From assembly GCA_040905805.1 (NCBI GenBank), contig JBBDQS010000114.1, positions 61,410 to 97,968 of the forward strand: a DNA stretch of 36,559 nucleotides, given 5' to 3'. Shown here piece after piece: positions 11,297-18,828 of the stretch (positions are counted from its first letter, which is position 1; the number at the start of each line of letters is the position of its first letter). A program made the translations under genes and the position numbers. The notes under the pieces were generated by a model. It was not told where the DNA came from and made no database searches. It was given only the letters and a program-made list of their open reading frames with translations. Origin of the DNA: Egibacteraceae bacterium. GTDB taxonomy: Bacteria; Actinomycetota; Nitriliruptoria; Euzebyales; Egibacteraceae.

Positions 11297-11359
11297 TACC
11301 ATGTGACGATGGAGGTCTGGCGGGCGCGGCGGTGGTCGGCCGACGCGGGGGTCGCATGA
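11297..11359 (+). promoter_or_regulatory. Leaderless promoter and 16-codon mini-ORF
   Basis: A -10 box TACCAT (11297-11302) lies 6 nt before an ATG at 11309. That ATG opens a 16-codon frame (MEVWRARRWSADAGVA) whose TGA at 11357-11359 overlaps the ATG of the lipoprotein gene at 11356. The arrangement looks like a leaderless leader peptide coupled to the next gene. The lipoprotein ATG has no strong Shine-Dalgarno of its own, in keeping with coupling. Confidence 0.35.
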
Positions 11360-11871
11360 GACGCGGGGCGCTCGCCGCGCTGGTGGTGCTCGGCATGGTG
11401 GCCTGCGGGACCGGTGAGCGACCGCAGACCCCCCAGCCCCGCGAGGGTCGTGCCGGTCTGCAGCTGTCCGGCACGGTGGCGGGGTCGCAAGTCGCCGTCA
11501 GCGACGGCTCGCCCGACCTGACCCTGGGCGACTGCGAGATCGCCGGTGGCTCCGCACGTGACCTCTGTGCGAAGTCCCGCGACCTGCGGGGCGGTCCGGT
11601 GGTGCTGGCAGTCCGCAACCCCGGGGTGCTGGTGGCGGGCGAGACGCTGCCCGTCGGGGCTCCGGGCTGCACGGGCCAGGGGTGCGACGCGGTCACGGAC
11701 GTCGCGGTGGTCGACGTGCTGCTGGGGGAGGACGGCCCGCGCCGGGCCACGAGTGGGGTGCTGGCGCTCACCGCGGTCCAGGAGGGACGCCGCTACGCGG
11801 GTCGCCTGCGCATCGAGCTGCCCGACGGCATGCTGTCCGGCCACTTCGACCTGGTCCCGCGGCCGCGGTGA
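11356..11871 (+). CDS. Putative lipoprotein
   Basis: Predicted exported lipoprotein of 171 residues with no recognised family. The N-terminus MRRGALAALVVLGMVACGTG has two arginines, a hydrophobic core and a lipobox ending at Cys17, so the mature protein should be lipid-anchored on the outer face of the membrane. The mature part is beta-rich and includes two cysteine-bearing segments (GDCEIAGGSARDLCAK and GAPGCTGQGCDAV) that could form disulfides. The ATG at 11356 is chosen because it gives the shortest complete signal peptide; the in-frame sequence upstream is not coding-like. It converges on the symporter gene. Confidence 0.7.
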   Translation: MRRGALAALVVLGMVACGTGERPQTPQPREGRAGLQLSGTVAGSQVAVSDGSPDLTLGDCEIAGGSARDLCAKSRDLRGGPVVLAVRNPGVLVAGETLPVGAPGCTGQGCDAVTDVAVVDVLLGEDGPRRATSGVLALTAVQEGRRYAGRLRIELPDGMLSGHFDLVPRPR

Positions 11872-11949
11872 CGCGGGCGACCTGCCGCAGCTGCGCTCGT
11901 CACCGGATGGCACCGTCGTCCGGCTGCACACCAGGCTCTCCTGAGCCCC

Positions 11950-13383
11950 TCACCGGCGCACGTCGTCCAAGCTCGGGACCTGTTCGTGCAGGGACGTGAG
12001 ATCGGCCTCGGAGCGGCTGGCCAGCGAGACGCCGATGGCCACCACGGTCGAGGCCAGCAGCGCTCCGAGGAAGGGCTGCAGGGTCGGCACGGCGTCGGGG
12101 AAGGTGGCGAGCCGCAGACCGTCGAGCAGCGCGCCCTGGGACGCCAGCCCCGGGGCCACCGCGCCCACGAGGCCGGCCACGCCGCCGGCCAGGGCCGCTG
12201 CGGGTGTGGCTCGCCGCCAGAGGCCGAGCAGCGCCGGCACCACCGCGGTGGCGCACAGCAGGTCGGCGATCAGGAACAGCCGCAGCACGGAGTAGTTCTG
12301 CAGCGCGACGACCACCGCAGGGATCATCACCACGACGGTGACCAGGCGCGCGCCCCGCAGCGACAGCGAGGGGCGCTCGGCGGCCACCAGGGCGGCGAGG
12401 CCGTTCTCCAGCGTGTCCACCGACGAGGCCACCAGGGACACCCCGAGCACCAGCACCACGAGCGCCACCCAGGCCGGCAGGCCGGCCAGCAGCGCGAAGA
12501 ACGGCACGGGGGGGTCCCCGAGGGCCACCCCGGCTCCGGCGGCAAGGATGCCGAGCGCGCCCACCGCGACCATGACGGGCACGGTGAGGACCGCGCCGAG
12601 CACGGCGCCACGGCGCAGTGCCCCAGGATCCCGTGCGGACCACACGCGCTGCCAGTAGCCCTGGTGGAACAGGTTGGCGGCCGTCACGGCGAGCACCAGG
12701 GTGATCGCGGCCTCCACGCCGATGCGGTCGACGCCGAGCAGCCCGGACGTGGTCAGCGCGACACCGGGCGCGGGGACCGCGAAGACGATCGCGCCACCGG
12801 CCACCGCGAGGAGCCCGAGCATCAGCCAGGCCTGCCAGCAGTCGGTGCGCAGACTCGCCCGCAACCCGCCGTACGCGGTGTAGGCGAGCGTGACGCCGGC
12901 GACCGCCAGCACCGCGACGCGCGCGTCGGCGCCCGACAGGATGGCCGTGATCGCGCCGACGGCGGTCAGCTCCGCGGTCACGAACAAGGCCATGTAGGCC
13001 ACGCTCACGCCGACGACGTAGCCGTGGAAGACGCGGCCGTAGCGCAGGCGCACGAACTCGGTGAGGCTGTGCCCGGCGGGCACGATCGCGCGCAGGCGCG
13101 GGCCCAGCAGGGCAAACCCCACAATGGGGGCGCACGCCCCGAGGGCGTAGCCGACCACGGCGACCAGGCCCACGAACGCCCCCACCTCGGGGGCGGCGAA
13201 CAAGATCCACGCGCCCATCCCGGAGGCCAGGAACGACAGGCCGAGCGCCCCGGCACGCTGGCTGCCGCGCGCGACCATGTAGTCCTCGACGCTGCCCTGC
13301 GACCCCCGGGCGCGAACGCCCACCCAGGCGAACACCCCCAGCGCACAGACGACCGCGACCACAGCGAGCAGGGGTTCGACCAC
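11950..13383 (-). CDS. thiV: Sodium:solute symporter under TPP riboswitch
   Basis: Integral membrane transporter of the SSS (sodium:solute symporter) family, 477 residues with about 13 hydrophobic segments. The segment SVEDYMVARGSQRAGALGLS after the first helix and YTAYGGLRASLRTDCWQAWL in the middle are family signatures. A TPP riboswitch immediately upstream implies that the substrate is thiamine or a thiamine precursor; SSS proteins in this setting have been called ThiV, so that symbol is used by analogy. Translation starts at GTG 13383, whose ribosome binding site GGAGGGAG lies inside the riboswitch. The last 20 residues are hydrophilic and cytoplasmic. Confidence 0.85.
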   Translation of the reverse strand: MVEPLLAVVAVVCALGVFAWVGVRARGSQGSVEDYMVARGSQRAGALGLSFLASGMGAWILFAAPEVGAFVGLVAVVGYALGACAPIVGFALLGPRLRAIVPAGHSLTEFVRLRYGRVFHGYVVGVSVAYMALFVTAELTAVGAITAILSGADARVAVLAVAGVTLAYTAYGGLRASLRTDCWQAWLMLGLLAVAGGAIVFAVPAPGVALTTSGLLGVDRIGVEAAITLVLAVTAANLFHQGYWQRVWSARDPGALRRGAVLGAVLTVPVMVAVGALGILAAGAGVALGDPPVPFFALLAGLPAWVALVVLVLGVSLVASSVDTLENGLAALVAAERPSLSLRGARLVTVVVMIPAVVVALQNYSVLRLFLIADLLCATAVVPALLGLWRRATPAAALAGGVAGLVGAVAPGLASQGALLDGLRLATFPDAVPTLQPFLGALLASTVVAIGVSLASRSEADLTSLHEQVPSLDDVRR

Positions 13384-13384
13384 G

Positions 13385-13483
13385 ACGCACTCCCTCCGCC
13401 GGCATTACCCGGTTCAGGTTCAGGGGTCTGCATCGGGCCGGTGGCCCACGCACTCTCAGCTTGGAAGCTCCCCCAGCGTGCGT
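13385..13483 (-). promoter_or_regulatory. TPP (THI-element) riboswitch
   Basis: On the minus strand the conserved TPP aptamer pieces appear in order: GGGGGAGC, then GCTGAGAGTGCG, then GACCCCTGAACCTGAACCGG and GTAATGCCGGCGGAGGGAG. Helix P1 is formed by plus-strand ACGCAC (13385-13390) with GTGCGT (13478-13483). The Shine-Dalgarno GGAGGGAG (13391-13398) is part of the aptamer 3' side and the GTG start follows P1 by one base, so ligand binding should block ribosome access directly. A -10 box TATCGT lies at 13487-13492 on the same strand. Confidence 0.93.
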
Positions 13484-13540
13484 GACACGATAGCGGAGTT
13501 CCGCGCGCTCGGCGACCGGCGGTGCTCCCCACGCGGGCCC

Positions 13541-13583
13541 AGCCCCGGTGGTGAGCCCCGGTGGTCAGCCCCGGTGGTCAGCC
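13541..13583. repeat. 13-bp tandem repeat, 3.3 copies
   Basis: Unit AGCCCCGGTGGTS repeats at 13541, 13554 and 13567, with a partial fourth copy. It lies at the end of the cupin gene and contains that gene's stop codon; every unit could supply a TGA or TCA variant on the minus strand, so copy-number change could move the stop. Confidence 0.8.
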
Positions 13584-14033
13584 TCCGAGTGCCCGGCGAA
13601 CCCGGTGGAGCAGGGAGCGTGTGGGGGCGTCACCGGCGTCCGCGGCGGGTGCCTCGACGGGGCCGGTCAGCGGCGTCGGCAGGTCCTCGGGCGGGCTGAC
13701 CACGACCTGCAGGATCAGCGGGTCGGGCGCGTCGTTGCGCACGCCGTGGGCCACCCCAGCCGGGATCAGCACCGACTGGAGCGGCTCCAGGGTCACCTCC
13801 GCGTCGTCGGTGACGACCCAGGCGCGTCCGCCCACGACCGTGTAGATCACGTCGGCGGTGCGCAGCACCTGGGCCGCGATCACCTGCTGGGGTTCGAACC
13901 CGACCAGGTCGACGGCGACGACGTCGGTCGCGAAGACCCGCCGGCTGAGCGGCCCGGACTCCTGGAAGTCGACGTAGTCGCGCAGGTCGACCGCGGCGGG
14001 CTCGAACCCCGCGGGTCCATCGGAGGGTCCCAT
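13578..14033 (-). CDS. Cupin-domain protein
   Basis: Small cupin-fold protein of 151 residues. The central part has the two cupin-like strands: VIYTVVGGRAWVVTDDAEVTL followed by LEPLQSVLIPAGVAHGVRND, the second matching the PxGxxH motif with one clear metal-ligand histidine. The first motif lacks the usual HxH pair, so metal binding is uncertain and the protein may be a ligand-binding or structural cupin. A proline/alanine-rich tail and a basic end (SLLHRVRRALGG) follow. The ATG at 14033 sits 8 nt from a minus-strand -10 box TAGACT, so the mRNA is probably leaderless. It is divergent from pepA. Confidence 0.75.
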   Translation of the reverse strand: MGPSDGPAGFEPAAVDLRDYVDFQESGPLSRRVFATDVVAVDLVGFEPQQVIAAQVLRTADVIYTVVGGRAWVVTDDAEVTLEPLQSVLIPAGVAHGVRNDAPDPLILQVVVSPPEDLPTPLTGPVEAPAADAGDAPTRSLLHRVRRALGG

Positions 14034-14039
14034 AGCCCG

Positions 14040-14086
14040 CGAGTCTAGTGCGGGCTCGGTGGTGGGCGGACGCCCCGGTAGACTCG
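14040..14086. promoter_or_regulatory. Mirrored cupin/pepA promoters
   Basis: CGAGTCTA (14040-14047) and TAGACTCG (14079-14086) are a perfect 8-bp inverted repeat. Each arm supplies a -10 box TAGACT pointing outward: to the leaderless cupin gene on the minus strand and to pepA on the plus strand (leader of about 47 nt with GAGGA before the ATG). Confidence 0.5.
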
Positions 14087-14137
14087 CCCGCGGCGAGCGG
14101 GCCGGACCCGTCTCGGCCGCGACACGAGGACTTGCGC

Positions 14138-15640
14138 ATGCCGACCTTCCAGTACACCCAGCAGTCGCCGACCGCGGTCCAGGCCGATGCGGTCGTGGTC
14201 TTCGCCGCGGCCGGTGACGGCCGGGCGATCCTCGGCGCGGATGCCGTAGCGCTGGCCCGCGAGCTCGACAGCGACCTCGACGTGTGGCTGGCGGGTGTGG
14301 CCTTCGACGGCGAGCTGGGGGCGGTCGCCCGTCTGCCCCTGCGCGACCGGGCGGGCGCGGGCGTGCTGATGGTCGTCGGGCTCGGCATCGCCGACGAGGT
14401 CACGGTCGACACCCTGCGCAAGGCCGCCGGGGTCGCTGTCCGCAACGCCGCGAAGGACTCGACGGTGGCGCTCGTGGCGCCCGGTGACTACACCGCCGGC
14501 GAGCAGGCGGCCGCGGTCGCGCAGGCCCTCACGGAGGGCGCGGCACTCGGCGCCTACGCCTTCACCGAGTACCGGTCGAAGAACCCCGACACCCCGTCGC
14601 TGGAGGCGGTGGTAGTGCTCGCCGGTGAGGGGGTGGACCCCGACGCCGTCGAGGCGGGCCTGGCGGTGGGCCAGGCCACAGCCGCCGGCGTCGTCCTCGC
14701 GCGCGACCTCGTCAACACCCCCCCGGGAGCCAAGCGCCCGCCGGCCCTGGCCGACCGCATCGCCGAGGTCGCCAAGGCCGCCGACCTGAAGGCGAAGATC
14801 TTCGACGGCAAGGCCCTCGCCAAGGGCGGGTTCGGGGGCATCATCGGCGTGGGGCAGGGTTCCAGCGAGCCGCCCCGTCTGGTCGAGCTGACCTACGACC
14901 CGGCTCGCTCCAAGGGTCACGTGGTCTTGGTCGGCAAGGGCATCACCTTCGACTCTGGGGGGTTGTCGCTCAAATCCAGCACGGCCATGAAGACGATGAA
15001 GATGGACATGAGCGGCGCCGCCGCCGTGGTCGGTGCCATGTCGGTGCTGGCCCGCCTGAAGGTCCGGACGAAGGTGACCGGCCTGGTGGCGCTGGCCGAG
15101 AACATGCCGTCGGGCGACGCCATCCGGGTCTCGGACGTGCTCACCCACTACAACGGCACGACCGTGGAGGTCATGAACACCGATGCCGAGGGGCGTCTGG
15201 TCCTCGCCGATGCGCTGGCCTACGGCGCCGAGCGTGAGCCCGACGCGATGATCGACGTCGCGACGCTGACCGGTGCGCAGGTCGTCGCGCTGGGCAACAA
15301 GATCGCCGCCATCATGGGCACCGACGAGGCGCTGGTGAGCGCGCTGCGCGACGCCGCCGAGCAGACCGGGGAGCAGCTGTGGCCGCTGCCGCTGCCGGCG
15401 GAGTACGCCGAGCAGCTCAAGAGCGACGTCGCCGACCTGCGCAACGTCGGCAAGGCCCGCGAGGCGGGGGCGATCGTCGCCGGGCTCTTCCTGAAGGAGT
15501 TCACGGCCGGTCAGCCGTGGGCGCACCTGGACATCGCCGGGCCGGCGTTCAGCGACGACGGCGACGCCTTCTTCACCTCCAAGGGCGGCACCGGGATGGC
15601 GGTCCGCACCCTGGTGCGCTACCTGCAAGACCTCACGTAG
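14138..15640 (+). CDS. pepA: Leucyl aminopeptidase (M17)
   Basis: Cytosolic M17 aminopeptidase, 500 residues, which removes N-terminal residues from peptides as a hexamer with two metal ions. The catalytic domain shows VLVGKGITFDSGGLSLKSS with metal/catalytic Lys267, MKMDMSGAAAV with an Asp ligand, and the family signature NTDAEGRLVLADAL at 347-360, which holds the bicarbonate-binding Arg and metal ligands. DLVNTPPGAKRP at about 188 marks the end of the N-terminal domain. Length and motifs are complete. The ATG at 14138 has GAGGA about 8 nt upstream. Its 3' end overlaps the convergent thioesterase gene by 8 nt. Confidence 0.95.
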   Translation: MPTFQYTQQSPTAVQADAVVVFAAAGDGRAILGADAVALARELDSDLDVWLAGVAFDGELGAVARLPLRDRAGAGVLMVVGLGIADEVTVDTLRKAAGVAVRNAAKDSTVALVAPGDYTAGEQAAAVAQALTEGAALGAYAFTEYRSKNPDTPSLEAVVVLAGEGVDPDAVEAGLAVGQATAAGVVLARDLVNTPPGAKRPPALADRIAEVAKAADLKAKIFDGKALAKGGFGGIIGVGQGSSEPPRLVELTYDPARSKGHVVLVGKGITFDSGGLSLKSSTAMKTMKMDMSGAAAVVGAMSVLARLKVRTKVTGLVALAENMPSGDAIRVSDVLTHYNGTTVEVMNTDAEGRLVLADALAYGAEREPDAMIDVATLTGAQVVALGNKIAAIMGTDEALVSALRDAAEQTGEQLWPLPLPAEYAEQLKSDVADLRNVGKAREAGAIVAGLFLKEFTAGQPWAHLDIAGPAFSDDGDAFFTSKGGTGMAVRTLVRYLQDLT

Positions 15641-16019
15641 ACACGAAGCGGCTGCGGCTCACCAGGACGCGGTGGTGCCGGCAGTGGGCCACCTCCGCCC
15701 CGTCGGAGGTGACCGAGATGGAGAACTCCAGACGCCGGCCGTGGACGCCCATCAGCACGGCCTCGGCCTGCACCGTCTGGCCGGCGTGGCTCGGCAGGAG
15801 GTGCTCCAGCTCGACCCAGGCGCCGACGCTCGTCTTGCCCTCGGGCAGGCACGTGCCGAGCGCCTGCACGGCAGCCTGCTCGGCGAGCGCGAGCACGCGG
15901 GGGGTCGCAAGCACCGCCACGTCACCGCAACCCATCGCGAGCGCGGTGTCGGCTTCGGTCACCTCGAGGCTGACGGTCGCGCGACGTCCTGGTATGCAGT
16001 CGGGGTGGTGATCGCTCAT
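15633..16019 (-). CDS. Hot-dog thioesterase, FlK-like
   Basis: Small single-domain thioesterase-like protein, 128 residues, resembling the fluoroacetyl-CoA thioesterase (FlK) group. It reads ATPRVLALAEQAAVQALGTCL, the central hot-dog helix with its catalytic-type Glu, followed by GKTSVGAWVELEHLLPSHAGQTV, which contains the conserved Thr/His-bearing strands of this family. The true substrate is unknown; most relatives are housekeeping acyl-CoA hydrolases rather than fluoroacetate-resistance enzymes. ATG 16019 is preferred; ATG 16037 would add six residues. It converges with pepA, the two coding regions overlapping by 8 nt. Confidence 0.8.
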   Translation of the reverse strand: MSDHHPDCIPGRRATVSLEVTEADTALAMGCGDVAVLATPRVLALAEQAAVQALGTCLPEGKTSVGAWVELEHLLPSHAGQTVQAEAVLMGVHGRRLEFSISVTSDGAEVAHCRHHRVLVSRSRFVST

Positions 16020-16128
16020 CGTGGGTGCTCCAGGCATGGCAGGTTCGCCGGTACTCCCGGCCGCTGGCAGTATGGACCGCATCCGGTGCTGGCCAATCAT
16101 GCGCGCGCCGCCATCTGCGAGGAGTCCC

Positions 16129-16884
16129 ATGTCCGGTCCGCTCGGGGTCATGTCGGTGATCCTGTTGGAGGCGGCCGTCGGCGGCGCCGTGGTGCTGTGG
16201 GCCAGCGGGGTCTGGGGCGCGGTCCGGCGGGGGTTCTTCGTCCTGACCGGGGTGACCCTCGCCCTCTGCGCGGTGGGAGCGTGGGCGATCACCCGCGGGC
16301 AGGTGGCAGGCCCGGAGGTGACCGCGCTCGGCGTGTTCGCCGCGCTCCTGGTCGTCTGGCAGGTCCTGCTCCTGGCCCGCCAGGAGGCCGTCTCCCGCGT
16401 GGTCGGCCTGGCCGGGACGGCAGCCGGCCTGGTGGCGCTCGCCATGTTCGGGCTGGCCCATGGGGTCAGCCCGGGGCTGGCGGTCGCGGAGCTCGCCCTG
16501 GGCGCGCTGTTCCTGGGTTCGACGTTGTTCGGGCTGCTGCTCGGGCACTGGTACCTCGTCGAGCGGCGCCTGACCAACGTCTACATGATCCGCGGGGCCT
16601 GGTGGTACATCGCCGGGGTCGTCGCCGCGGTGGGGGCGGCGGTGCTCTCGGCGCAGAACCCGCCGCCGGACCTGGGCGGGGGCTTCTCGCCCGTCCTGGT
16701 GGTACCGGGCTTCAGCGTCATGCTGGCGGTCGGCCTCGTGGCCGTCTGCGCCCTGATCGCCGGCTTCGTCTGGAAGCTCGCCAAGGAGGGCGGGCGCTCC
16801 ATCCAGGCGGCCACCGGCATGTTCTACCTCGCGGTGATCATGGCCTTCTCCGCGGAGCTCTCCACCAAGTTCCGCTTCTTCTGA
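16129..16884 (+). CDS. Multi-pass membrane protein
   Basis: Integral membrane protein of 251 residues with about seven or eight hydrophobic helices and no family I can name. Visible landmarks are LLLGHWYLVERRLTN in the middle and VWKLAKEGGRSIQAATGMFYL before the last helix. The conserved-looking H-W-Y and K/R pattern suggests a heme- or quinone-type membrane protein, but this is only impression. GAGGAG precedes the ATG at 16129. The end, STKFRFF then TGA, coincides with a 17-bp repeat found again at 19243, so this gene's 3' end was the attachment site of the neighbouring decayed island; the stop codon now present may be supplied by the inserted DNA. Confidence 0.8.
   Translation: MSGPLGVMSVILLEAAVGGAVVLWASGVWGAVRRGFFVLTGVTLALCAVGAWAITRGQVAGPEVTALGVFAALLVVWQVLLLARQEAVSRVVGLAGTAAGLVALAMFGLAHGVSPGLAVAELALGALFLGSTLFGLLLGHWYLVERRLTNVYMIRGAWWYIAGVVAAVGAAVLSAQNPPPDLGGGFSPVLVVPGFSVMLAVGLVAVCALIAGFVWKLAKEGGRSIQAATGMFYLAVIMAFSAELSTKFRFF
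16867..16883. repeat. 17-bp direct repeat, left copy (att-like)
   Basis: AAGTTCCGCTTCTTCTG, the last codons of the membrane-protein gene, recurs exactly at 19243-19259 in the same orientation. The flanks differ on both sides. Position at a gene's 3' end and at the edge of foreign-looking DNA fits an attL/attR pair. Confidence 0.65.
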
Positions 16885-16940
16885 GCCGGCGGGGCCGGCG
16901 GGGCCGTGACCAGCGGGTGTTCTAACTTTGCGACCTCATT

Positions 16941-17235
16941 GTGAGGCCGGTTGACCCCACGGTTGACCCCAACCAGGGTTTCGCTGCGTCGGCAAGCGGA
17001 CCGCTTGGTCCTCAATCTCTCTCCCCGCCCCTGTGGGCGGTCGCCGCCGGCCTGTGGACCGCCGATCAGCTCGAGGCAGCGATCGCCGTGATCGCCGCCA
17101 TGGTCGGCAGTGAGGCCGCGCTCACCGACGTGCGCCGCCGCGCCACCCCGGGCGTCGACCCCAAGACCATCAACGCCCGCGGCGAGGTCGAGGCGCTGGT
17201 GCCCGTCACCGTGCTGCACGCCAGCTCATGCCCTG
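16941..17235 (+). pseudogene. Gene fragment of unknown family
   Basis: From about 17030 this frame has typical GC-rich codon use and reads GLWTADQLEAAIAVIAAMVG, then VDPKTINARGEVEALVPVTV, a soluble-looking protein end that I cannot identify. It has no start of its own: the upstream part runs through the TTGACCCC repeats, and the frame beyond 17235 continues into sequence that codes better in another frame. It is treated as a remnant of an element gene. The rest of 16885-17030 shows only repeats. Confidence 0.35.
16949..16981. repeat. TTGACCCC repeats, left end of island
   Basis: Two copies of GGTTGACCCC lie 12 bp apart (16949 and 16961), followed by CCAGGGTTT (16973-16981). Related sequence in inverted order occurs at 19125-19152 and 19193-19201. 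Such arrays near both ends resemble arm-type binding sites of a tyrosine integrase; that role is inference. Confidence 0.5.
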
Positions 17236-17250
17236 ACCCCGCTGACCACG

Positions 17251-17549
17251 ATGTTCCTGCGGGGTCGCTGGGGTGCTGTGATACTGCGCGTGAGCCTGTC
17301 GCTAGCGCTCACGGCCATCGGCCTGGCGACCGCCGTGGCGATCGCCACGCTGCTGTGGCTGACCCTGGACGCCAGCGATCAGCGGCGACAGGCCGCCGAG
17401 CGCGCCGAGGCGCGCACCACCGCCGCCGTCCAGTGCGTCGCGCGCTGCTGCTCGTGCACCCTGACGTCCGCGATACAGACGCTGTCGAGCGCCTGTGCGG
17501 CGCCGAGATCACCGAGGGAGTGCGCGAGCGCATGGCGACCCCGCGATGA
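17251..17549 (+). pseudogene. Frameshifted small membrane protein
   Basis: ATG 17251 opens a frame with one membrane helix (LSLALTAIGLATAVAIATLL) followed by an amphipathic basic/acidic helix (DASDQRRQAAERAEARTTAA). At about 17445 coding character moves to another frame, which continues as LLLVHPDVRDTDAVERLCG and ends at 17549. Joined, the two pieces make a sensible single-pass protein of about 99 residues, so a one-base indel has probably broken it. No family recognised. A ribosomal slip cannot be excluded, but no slippery heptamer is evident. Confidence 0.45.
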
Positions 17550-17654
17550 TCAGGCGGTGGCTTGTTGTTCGCACGCGCCCATGGCGGGCTACGAGGGGGC
17601 CACGCATGGCGGACACCGGGAACCTGCAGCTGCCGAGCCACCCGAGGGCGGCGA

Positions 17655-18017
17655 CTAATGGTTCCGACGGCGGCCGGCGGGCGACCGCGAAGGCGGCGGT
17701 GGAGTACGAGAAGCCATGAAGACGGTCCCCTCGTGCACCACCAACTTCGGATCGGGCTTCTTCGAGGCAGACAGAGATCCGTCTGGCAGGACGAACTGGT
17801 GCACGCGCGCGACGATCTGCCCCTTGGACCAGTAGCAAACTTCCTCGCTGACCGTTCCGGACGGCTGACCGGAGGAGTCCCGCGGCCGGCCGCGCGCCTC
17901 CACCAAGGCCTGGAGTTCGCCAGCGAGCGCACGCTCATAGAACCGCTGCTCGTTGAACAGCCGGCGGAGTTCCTCAGGGGAGACGATGACCGGCCAGCCC
18001 TGGGTGGTGTCGCTCAT
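17655..18017 (-). CDS. Hypothetical protein, island cargo
   Basis: Protein of 120 residues without a recognised domain. It is mostly polar, with GWPVIVSPEELRRLFNEQRF at the start, a charged helix, then a beta-like half ending in KKPDPKLVVHEGTVF. That closing motif gives the impression of a conserved small cytoplasmic protein of integrated elements. The ATG at 18017 fits the start of coding character. It is divergent from the next gene, 74 nt between starts. The C-terminal 15 residues are Pro/Arg-rich and may be an extension after loss of the original stop. Confidence 0.55.
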   Translation of the reverse strand: MSDTTQGWPVIVSPEELRRLFNEQRFYERALAGELQALVEARGRPRDSSGQPSGTVSEEVCYWSKGQIVARVHQFVLPDGSLSASKKPDPKLVVHEGTVFMASRTPPPPSRSPAGRRRNH

Positions 18018-18045
18018 GCAGCCCCCGGCCGCGAGCTTAGAGCAG

Positions 18046-18051
18046 TAGACT
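18046..18051 (+). promoter_or_regulatory. -10 box for the 18092 gene
   Basis: TAGACT lies 40 nt before ATG 18092, with a good Shine-Dalgarno AAGGGGAGGG between. No clear -35 box is seen. Confidence 0.4.
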
Positions 18052-18091
18052 TCGCCTCAAGATGCAGCGAGTACGAGTCGAAGGGGAGGGT

Positions 18092-18448
18092 ATGGCGACC
18101 ATCGATTTCGTCGTCGGGTATCTCGACGGCGCTCTGGACTTCGACGATCTGCACGCGCGCGTGCAGACGACCCACCTGCGGCGCCGGCCAGACCAGTTCT
18201 CGGCGGAGGTGCTGCGCGTCATGGGCGAGGCGACGAGCGCGAACTGGCCGGACGAGGAGATACACGAGGCGCTGGGTGAGCTGGTGAAGCGCAGTCGCGC
18301 TCACGGCCACATCGCAGTCCCCACCTCGTCGCCTTCGGGACAGATCTCCGTCCGGCTTGGCGTGAAAAACAGCTACCTTCGCATCGCTGGCCATGGGGGT
18401 CACCGAACCGAGGGCAACACGCAGGAGCTCACGCACTCGGCTCTCTAA
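18092..18448 (+). CDS. Hypothetical protein, island cargo
   Basis: Protein of 118 residues, unrecognised. The first part reads MATIDFVVGYLDGALDFDDLH, followed by a helical acidic/basic region (SANWPDEEIHEALGELVKRS) and a beta-like C-terminal part (GQISVRLGVKNSYLRIAG). The start at ATG 18092 is supported by AAGGGGAGGG 3-10 nt upstream; an earlier ATG at 18062 is less likely. No membrane or secretion signal. It lies between two minus-strand genes and its 3' end overlaps the next by 4 nt. Confidence 0.55.
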   Translation: MATIDFVVGYLDGALDFDDLHARVQTTHLRRRPDQFSAEVLRVMGEATSANWPDEEIHEALGELVKRSRAHGHIAVPTSSPSGQISVRLGVKNSYLRIAGHGGHRTEGNTQELTHSAL

Positions 18449-18777
18449 AGCCCGAAGCCCGCACGTACGTCGGGGACGTCTGACTCCTTGACGCCCAACC
18501 CGATGTTGCGGAACTGGCAGCTCGAAAAGGTGCAGTTCTTCAGCCCCACGGCGCCGATGATGAGCTCTCGGGCGTCGGGGATCGTCCAGACGAGGGCGTC
18601 CCAGTCCGGCGCATCCCAGCCGCAGTTGATGATCGACACGCCTTCGACCAGGACGATCACCGCCGGCCCCACGATCGCGCAGTTGACAAACTCCACTCCT
18701 TCGATGAGGGGATCGTTGATCGCCCAGCGTGAGATCTCGACGACCTCGTTACGGGCCTCGCTCGGGTAGGGCTTCAT
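18445..18777 (-). CDS. Beta-helix-like hypothetical protein
   Basis: Protein of 110 residues. The middle has alternating short strands with cysteines and asparagines: EGVEFVNCAIVGPAVIVLVEG, then SIINCGW and GLKNCTFSSCQFRNIGLG. This periodicity recalls right-handed beta-helix or degenerate pentapeptide-repeat proteins, but no strict A(D/N)LxX repeat is present, so no family is claimed. ATG 18777 follows GGGAAG and a -10-like TATAAG on the minus strand (18786-18791). It converges with the 18092 gene by a 4-nt overlap. Confidence 0.55.
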   Translation of the reverse strand: MKPYPSEARNEVVEISRWAINDPLIEGVEFVNCAIVGPAVIVLVEGVSIINCGWDAPDWDALVWTIPDARELIIGAVGLKNCTFSSCQFRNIGLGVKESDVPDVRAGFGL

Positions 18778-18828
18778 TGGGCTTCCCTTATAGTGGCGGG
18801 AAGGGTTCTCGCCTCCCGGTAGGGGTCC

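Noticed and set aside
10206-11771. 521-codon minus-strand frame opposite cbbX
   Set aside because: Shadow of cbbX and the lipoprotein gene; no domain or ribosome binding site.
11986-13485. 499-codon plus-strand frame opposite the symporter
   Set aside because: Gly/His/Gln/Arg-rich mirror of a membrane protein gene; it also runs through the TPP riboswitch.
15633-16019. Fluoroacetate-resistance gene
   Set aside because: The fold resembles FlK, but most relatives are not fluoroacetyl-CoA specific and no fluorometabolite genes are nearby.
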